NCBI GenBank assembly: GCA_963971305.1
Contig: OZ020307.1
Location: forward strand, 11,421,501-11,485,500
Direction: 5' to 3'
Source: Arcuatula senhousia
Lineage: Eukaryota > Mollusca > Bivalvia > Mytilida > Mytilidae
DNA: 64,000 nt
Within the stretch, counting starts at the first letter, position 1. Every line of letters begins with the position of its first letter. Both the position numbers and the translations under genes were made by a program. The notes under the pieces were generated by a model. The model searched no databases, was not told where the DNA came from, and saw only the letters and a list, made by a program, of their open reading frames with translations. Shown piece by piece: positions 60,401 through 64,000 of the stretch.

Positions 60401-63400
60401 TTAGTTATAATTTAAATGTCAAGTGTGCTAAAACTAATCATTTTAACATGAAGTCATCATTGTTTGTAAAGAAGCAAGGTTATAAGTTACGGTATATCGT
60501 CATGCATGTTTTATGATATTATTTTATGAGCATGAACAGTATCTCATATTCATACCACTGTCTCTGTACTAAAAATAGAAATATTACATGATTGTGGACA
60601 GCTAGTAGTGTAGCAAGAAATACAACTCTTTCTAAAATAACTAATGAGATGTTTTTATGTCATGATATGTGACAAATTTTGATTTCAATTACAAAATATT
60701 CTTTCTTTTTTTTCAGATCAGAAGCCAATGACTTAGCTGTAAGATTGAGTCGAGCATATACAGGGAACCATGATGTTATGGTTGTTGACCAGTAAGTGGG
60801 GATAAATATTAAATTATACATATTGTACAGATACTGGTGTTTTAGTCTGTCTGTGTCACAATTCAATTAACCTTAATTTAAGGCTGGTTCTTTGCAAAAA
60901 ATCTTATGTTTACAAACATATAAAAAGGACACCCTTGTCAATCATTTATTTGGAAAAGTTAATGTTTGGTTGACCCATATTTAGTGCTCATTGTTTTTTT
61001 TTTTCTGCAAAGATAGCAATTTTATAGAATCTAGACAAAGATGAACTGCTTAATCAAATGTTTATGGAATATGCCATTAAGGATATAAATTAAATGTGTA
61101 TAATACATTTTCAATAGTTTTGTTTTTAAATTCTAAAATGTACATGTATGTATTTCATCTCACATTTATTTTTTTAAATACATGTAGTATATATATGTGA
61201 TTTTACCTCATTCATTTCACCAATTGTGTACCATATCTAAGTACAAGAATTCTATTTATAATTTTTAACGAAGACACATGGTGAAACTCTACAGGGGCGG
61301 ACCCAGAAATTTTCGAAAGGGGGGGTTCCACACACTGGGTTCTGTGGGCCTAAAGGGGGGGGGGGGGGGGATTCCAGACCAATTTTGCTGAAAATCTACA
61401 CAAAAATTTAAAAATTTCGGAGGAAATGGGGGGTTCCGACCCCTGGAACCCCCCCTCTGGATCAGCCACTGCTCTAATATTACATATATTGTGTTTCAGT
61501 GCCTTCCATGGGAATGTATCAGTGATTGCTGACCTGAGTCCATTTAAGTGGAAGAAGCTTGGGATGACCAAGAAAGAATGGGTTCATGTGGTAAGTATAT
61601 CATTATAACCTTATGAATAAAACCACAGAAAAAAGCAATTTTTATTTTAATTGAATTCACAATAAAAAAAGAATCACAAAAAATAATTTTTATGAAATCT
61701 GTAAACTCCTAAACCACTTGTTGATTTTGATGGAACTATTCATAAAGTAAGTGCATTATATGGAGATGAGCATAGGAAAGATATCATTCAAGGGAGATAA
61801 CTGGGGCTCCCGCAGGGAACCCCCCTCAGGTCGCAAGGTCGCTTTTAAAAGGGGCATATGGTCGCAAGGTCGCTTTTAAAAGGCATATTTTGGCGGAGGT
61901 CGCAGGTCGTTTTTGGCATAGGTCGATTTTATGAAGTGTAGGTCGGATGTCGCCCTTAAAAAGCCCGCAGGTCGTTTTTAACCCTGCGGGAGCCACATAA
62001 CTGGACATTTTTTTTTTAATATAGAGTTCAACATGAAGCAAAGGATATACTTTTGTGAGATAAATCAAAGTATTCATTATTATTAGCTATAAATCAAAGC
62101 TAGTACAACTATTTGTACAGCTAGACAAAACAGCAAACAGCAGACCTGTCAAGTGTCATCCAACTCGTGTGAGATGAGACTCGTGCATTGAGTTAGCATT
62201 TTGATGGCAATTTAATTTTGTCTCACCTGCCAAGCAATGTTACTTTACCAGCAGTGGCTTAACTTTTTATGTTAAAGTTTTAATGAGCACCTCCATATAT
62301 CAAGAACTTTAAGTCCTAGGTTTATGAAACTTGTTGTGCAGATGCCCCAGTAGTAGCTTAGCACAGTTTCATCTCTATCTTTTTACCTTGACCTTGATTT
62401 TCTGGTTGAATGACTTTGACAATTTCCAATGCAAAAATAGCAATGTTAAAGTTTCAATGAGAGAGAACTCTAAATATTAGGTTTGAACTGAATTCTTCCA
62501 ACTGAACAATGCATTCTTTTGCAAATTAAAAAATCACTATTTTGTGATGTGGTTTGTGGAATTTTACTGAAACTTCTATTTTCTTAATGCTGTCCTTTTA
62601 CATAAAATATCAGCTTGTGGAATGCTAATTCATCAGTTCTAGACTGTTACTGCATCCTCATTTTTTTACCTTTGATGTAGATTTTACATTTTAGTGACTC
62701 TGATAGTTTTCATCAGTATTTTGGGGTAATGTAAGACAAGTACAGATATATATTTTTTCTCAACAATTAATTGATTAGTTGAATACACAGGTATTCAGAT
62801 GGTGCTGTCAGGGGAGACATACTTTAGTGTAAACTCTTGTTTAAATTTTTCCTTTGATCTTTTAATTTTTGGGCAAATCTCACGTAACCAGCTCATCAAA
62901 ACTTGACAGCCCTAAAACAGTTAATCATATTATTATTCTGTATTTATAGATTCCTTTTCCTGATACGTATCGTGGTAAATATAGAGAAGATTGTAACAAC
63001 CCTGGTATACTGTACGCTAACGAGGCCAGAAGAATTTTAAATGAAGCTCAGCAGAACAAGAGAAAAGTATATATATATATATCATACAAAACAAATAATT
63101 CCAACACTTTTAGCTATGTATTAATGTAACAACTAAAAATGAAAATAACATAAAGAAATAGAAAGCATATTGAAAATCATTATCATTAGATCTTTTGATA
63201 TATGTGCTTTGTTTGGTTCTATTTTAGTATGAACTCTATTATATTTTTAATGTTGCAATAATTTGAAACAAGGTATGCAAATGTTAAAAAGTTTGAATTT
63301 AGGTAGCAATAAATTTCTCTTCAAAACTTCTTTATTGGATTAAAATAAACATCTTGATAATTTGATAACTAAGATGTATGTTTGTATGTTCATTATACTT

Positions 63401-63491
63401 TATATCAGATTGCAGCTTTACTTTGTGAACCCTTTATGGTGACAGCAGGAATTATAGAATACCCGCCTTATTTCCTCAGCCAAACTTTCAG
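54468..63491 (+). CDS. ETNPPL: PLP-dependent phospho-lyase (ETNPPL/PHYKPL family), 5' half
   Basis: Seven exons join in frame, each with AG acceptor and GT donor: 54,468-54,523, 56,495-56,613, 59,770-59,929, 60,717-60,791, 61,500-61,590, 62,950-63,066 and 63,409-63,491. They total 701 nt, about 233 codons, roughly half of the family's 450-500 aa. Family-typical stretches in order are MRKSYMG/ACKLHF at the N-terminus, YDDSGNEYLDCI, VGHCHPHV, LPEKL, NSGSEANDLAVRL (cofactor phosphate site), HAFHGN, PDTYRGKYRED and an Ala-Leu-Leu-Cys-Glu strand. The PLP lysine lies beyond the window. Vertebrate relatives cleave phosphoethanolamine or 5-phosphohydroxylysine to aldehyde, ammonia and phosphate; which substrate applies here cannot be told. 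The start is supported by an in-frame stop at 54,450, no other ATG between, and A at -3. Exon 3 has six tandem partial copies just upstream. Confidence 0.88.
54912..54927. repeat. C(16) homopolymer in intron 1
   Basis: Sixteen consecutive C. It is an assembly-sensitive tract. Similar G-runs are at about 49,346 and 61,355. Confidence 0.75.
55360..55760 (+). repeat. Two head-to-tail R5 repeats in intron 1
   Basis: GTAACAGATTTCT(C/T)AGCTACT and CATATG(G/A)T(G/T)GGATG occur twice about 195 bp apart. The first copy retains the GGGACATGGAAATGC head. Confidence 0.55.
56097..56365 (+). repeat. tRNA-derived SINE in intron 1
   Basis: A tRNA-like head (GGCCTGGCCCAAGTGGTCC with an A box) is followed by a body with GGTTTCCTCCGGGTACTACC, GTTTCCTCCACCAATAAAAC and AAAGGGCGTTAAATACC. 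That body is the hallmark of a SINE group widespread in molluscs (RUDI/Meta-SINE type, from memory). It is in the same orientation as the host gene. Confidence 0.7.
57480..58261. mobile_element. 782-bp hAT-like non-autonomous element in intron 2
   Basis: Terminal inverted repeats are CAGGGTTGGCAAA and TTTGCCAACCCTG. A perfect 8-bp target duplication TGAAGGTT flanks it (57,472-57,479 and 58,262-58,269), the hallmark length of hAT elements. Inner ends are rich in CCCGGG palindromes and CCCAGTA repeats. The flanking host DNA is duplicated at 59,112-59,206, where the uninserted site is visible. No transposase ORF is present. Confidence 0.9.
59112..59206 (+). repeat. Duplicate of the intronic segment around the hAT element
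   Basis: ATCCTGGCTGTTTTCCATGG through CTTATTGCCTTCTAT matches 57,419-57,479 joined to 58,262-58,300. It leads directly into the mini-exon array, so a local intron duplication preceded or accompanied the array's growth. Confidence 0.75.
59204..59769 (+). repeat. Six tandem partial copies of exon 3 with splice sites
   Basis: Copies of the exon-3 acceptor and first ~31 nt start at 59,220, 59,312, 59,404, 59,496, 59,583 and 59,682, and the real exon starts at 59,770. Spacings are 92, 92, 92, 87, 99 and 88 bp. Each copy has the T/A-rich tract plus TTAG (or TAAG) acceptor, then TTGGCCAC and on to the CCATTTACATG phrase, and a donor-like GTAAGA 63-75 nt downstream (68 nt in the first three). None contains the rest of exon 3. 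The encoded start is VGHCRPHVTRA or a variant of it, close to VGHCHPHVTRA in the real exon. Confidence 0.85.
61292..61471. mobile_element. 180-bp MITE with CAGNGGCGGA-type ends, intron 4
   Basis: The left end CAGGGGCGGACCCAG and the right end CTGGATCAGCCACTG are imperfect inverted repeats. CTCTA flanks both sides (61,287-61,291 and 61,472-61,476). The interior has a G(16) run and the GGGGGGTTCC/GGAACCCCCC inverted pair. It belongs to the same terminal family as 17,017-17,156. It ends less than 30 bp before the exon-5 acceptor. Confidence 0.7.
61805..61996. mobile_element. 192-bp GGCTCCCGCAGGG element, intron 5
   Basis: 13-bp perfect inverted ends (GGCTCCCGCAGGG and CCCTGCGGGAGCC) and a perfect 8-bp flank ATAACTGG (61,797-61,804 and 61,997-62,004), with two extra bases (AC) inside the right flank. 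The interior is about six variants of AGGTCGCNNNTTTTAAAAGG. An 8-bp duplication suggests hAT-type transposition. Confidence 0.8.
62219..62840. mobile_element. Second GTCTCRCCTG element, single-repeat form, intron 5
   Basis: Same ends as 50,238-51,170 (TGTCTCACCTG and CAGGGGAGACATACTTTAGTG), with one good copy of the internal unit (GAGCACCTCC at about 62,284 to CTTTGACAATTTCC) and a decayed remainder. It lacks the CGG run. Confidence 0.75.
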
Positions 63492-64000
63492 GTTAGTTCT
63501 CACTTATTTTGATTGGTTAAGCCTTAGATATGTTTTGTAAGTTAAATCTCAAGATTTGTATGAAGTTAGATATAATTAGATGCTGATGATATAAATATAC
63601 TTGATCAAACACCCATAAAACAGCATTATAAAAATCTTCAATCAAAAGTTCAAATAAACATAAATCTTTAACAAGAATTAGTGATAACTTTCTATTGTAA
63701 ATGAAATATGAAAGTACAAATTTAAGAATTTAAGTTGAATATTTATATTTCCTACATTCGCAGACAAGTATATTACTGAATGACCACAGGCTGACAGGTT
63801 TGTTGGCACATATTTTTCTTCCACTTCATATTAAATTTCTGCTTTGGAATTTTATTTTTCTGTTCAAATCATAGCTTGCACATATAAAAAACAAATTTTG
63901 TGTATTAAACTTCATCAAATTAGTATTAGTAAGAAATAATGAAGAATCATTATGGGCTAGATTTCACAGAGGGGAATCTGTGTTTTAAATTGGTGATATC

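Overview
The window looks like nuclear DNA of a marine bivalve, most likely a mytilid mussel. It is AT-rich with long introns, carries genes that read as ordinary animal genes, and is packed with short mobile elements whose core motifs I recognise as common in Mytilus. That assignment rests on remembered repeat motifs and gene families; no database was searched. There is no bacterial operon, CRISPR array or rRNA.

Two parts can be separated. From about 2.3 to 51.6 kb the DNA is a degenerate tandem segmental duplication. Unit 1 (about 2.3-24.5 kb) and unit 2 (about 24.7-44.9 kb) are collinear. Each carries one intact minus-strand Ras-family GTPase ORF (22,407-23,057 and 43,607-44,257; 216 aa, five amino-acid differences). 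Each unit is itself two older, diverged halves: an 'a' half without a Ras gene and a 'b' half with one. Unit 3 (about 45.1-51.6 kb) is a more diverged, truncated 'b'-like copy that stops before a Ras gene. A short match at 296-345 to the far end of the other units suggests a further unit lies left of the window. Because the units can be aligned, many insertions in one unit have a recognisable empty site in another, which fixes their ends and target-site duplications unusually well.

From 54.4 kb to the right edge lies the 5' half of a plus-strand, intron-rich gene for a PLP-dependent class-III aminotransferase-fold enzyme of the ETNPPL/PHYKPL phospho-lyase family. Seven exons (54,468-63,491, 701 coding nt) join in frame, and the rest is beyond the window. 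Its introns hold a tRNA-related SINE, a hAT-like element with an 8-bp target duplication, and three other short elements. Most strikingly, directly upstream of exon 3 there are six tandem, roughly 92-bp copies of that exon's splice acceptor and first ten or so codons. Each is followed by a good splice donor, so each looks like a small alternative or poison exon.

The remaining sequence is non-coding or decayed: a BEL/Pao-like LTR retrotransposon 5' fragment, a non-LTR reverse-transcriptase remnant, several MITE-like inverted-repeat elements, tandem repeats, and a short exon-like ORF that recurs in four half-units.
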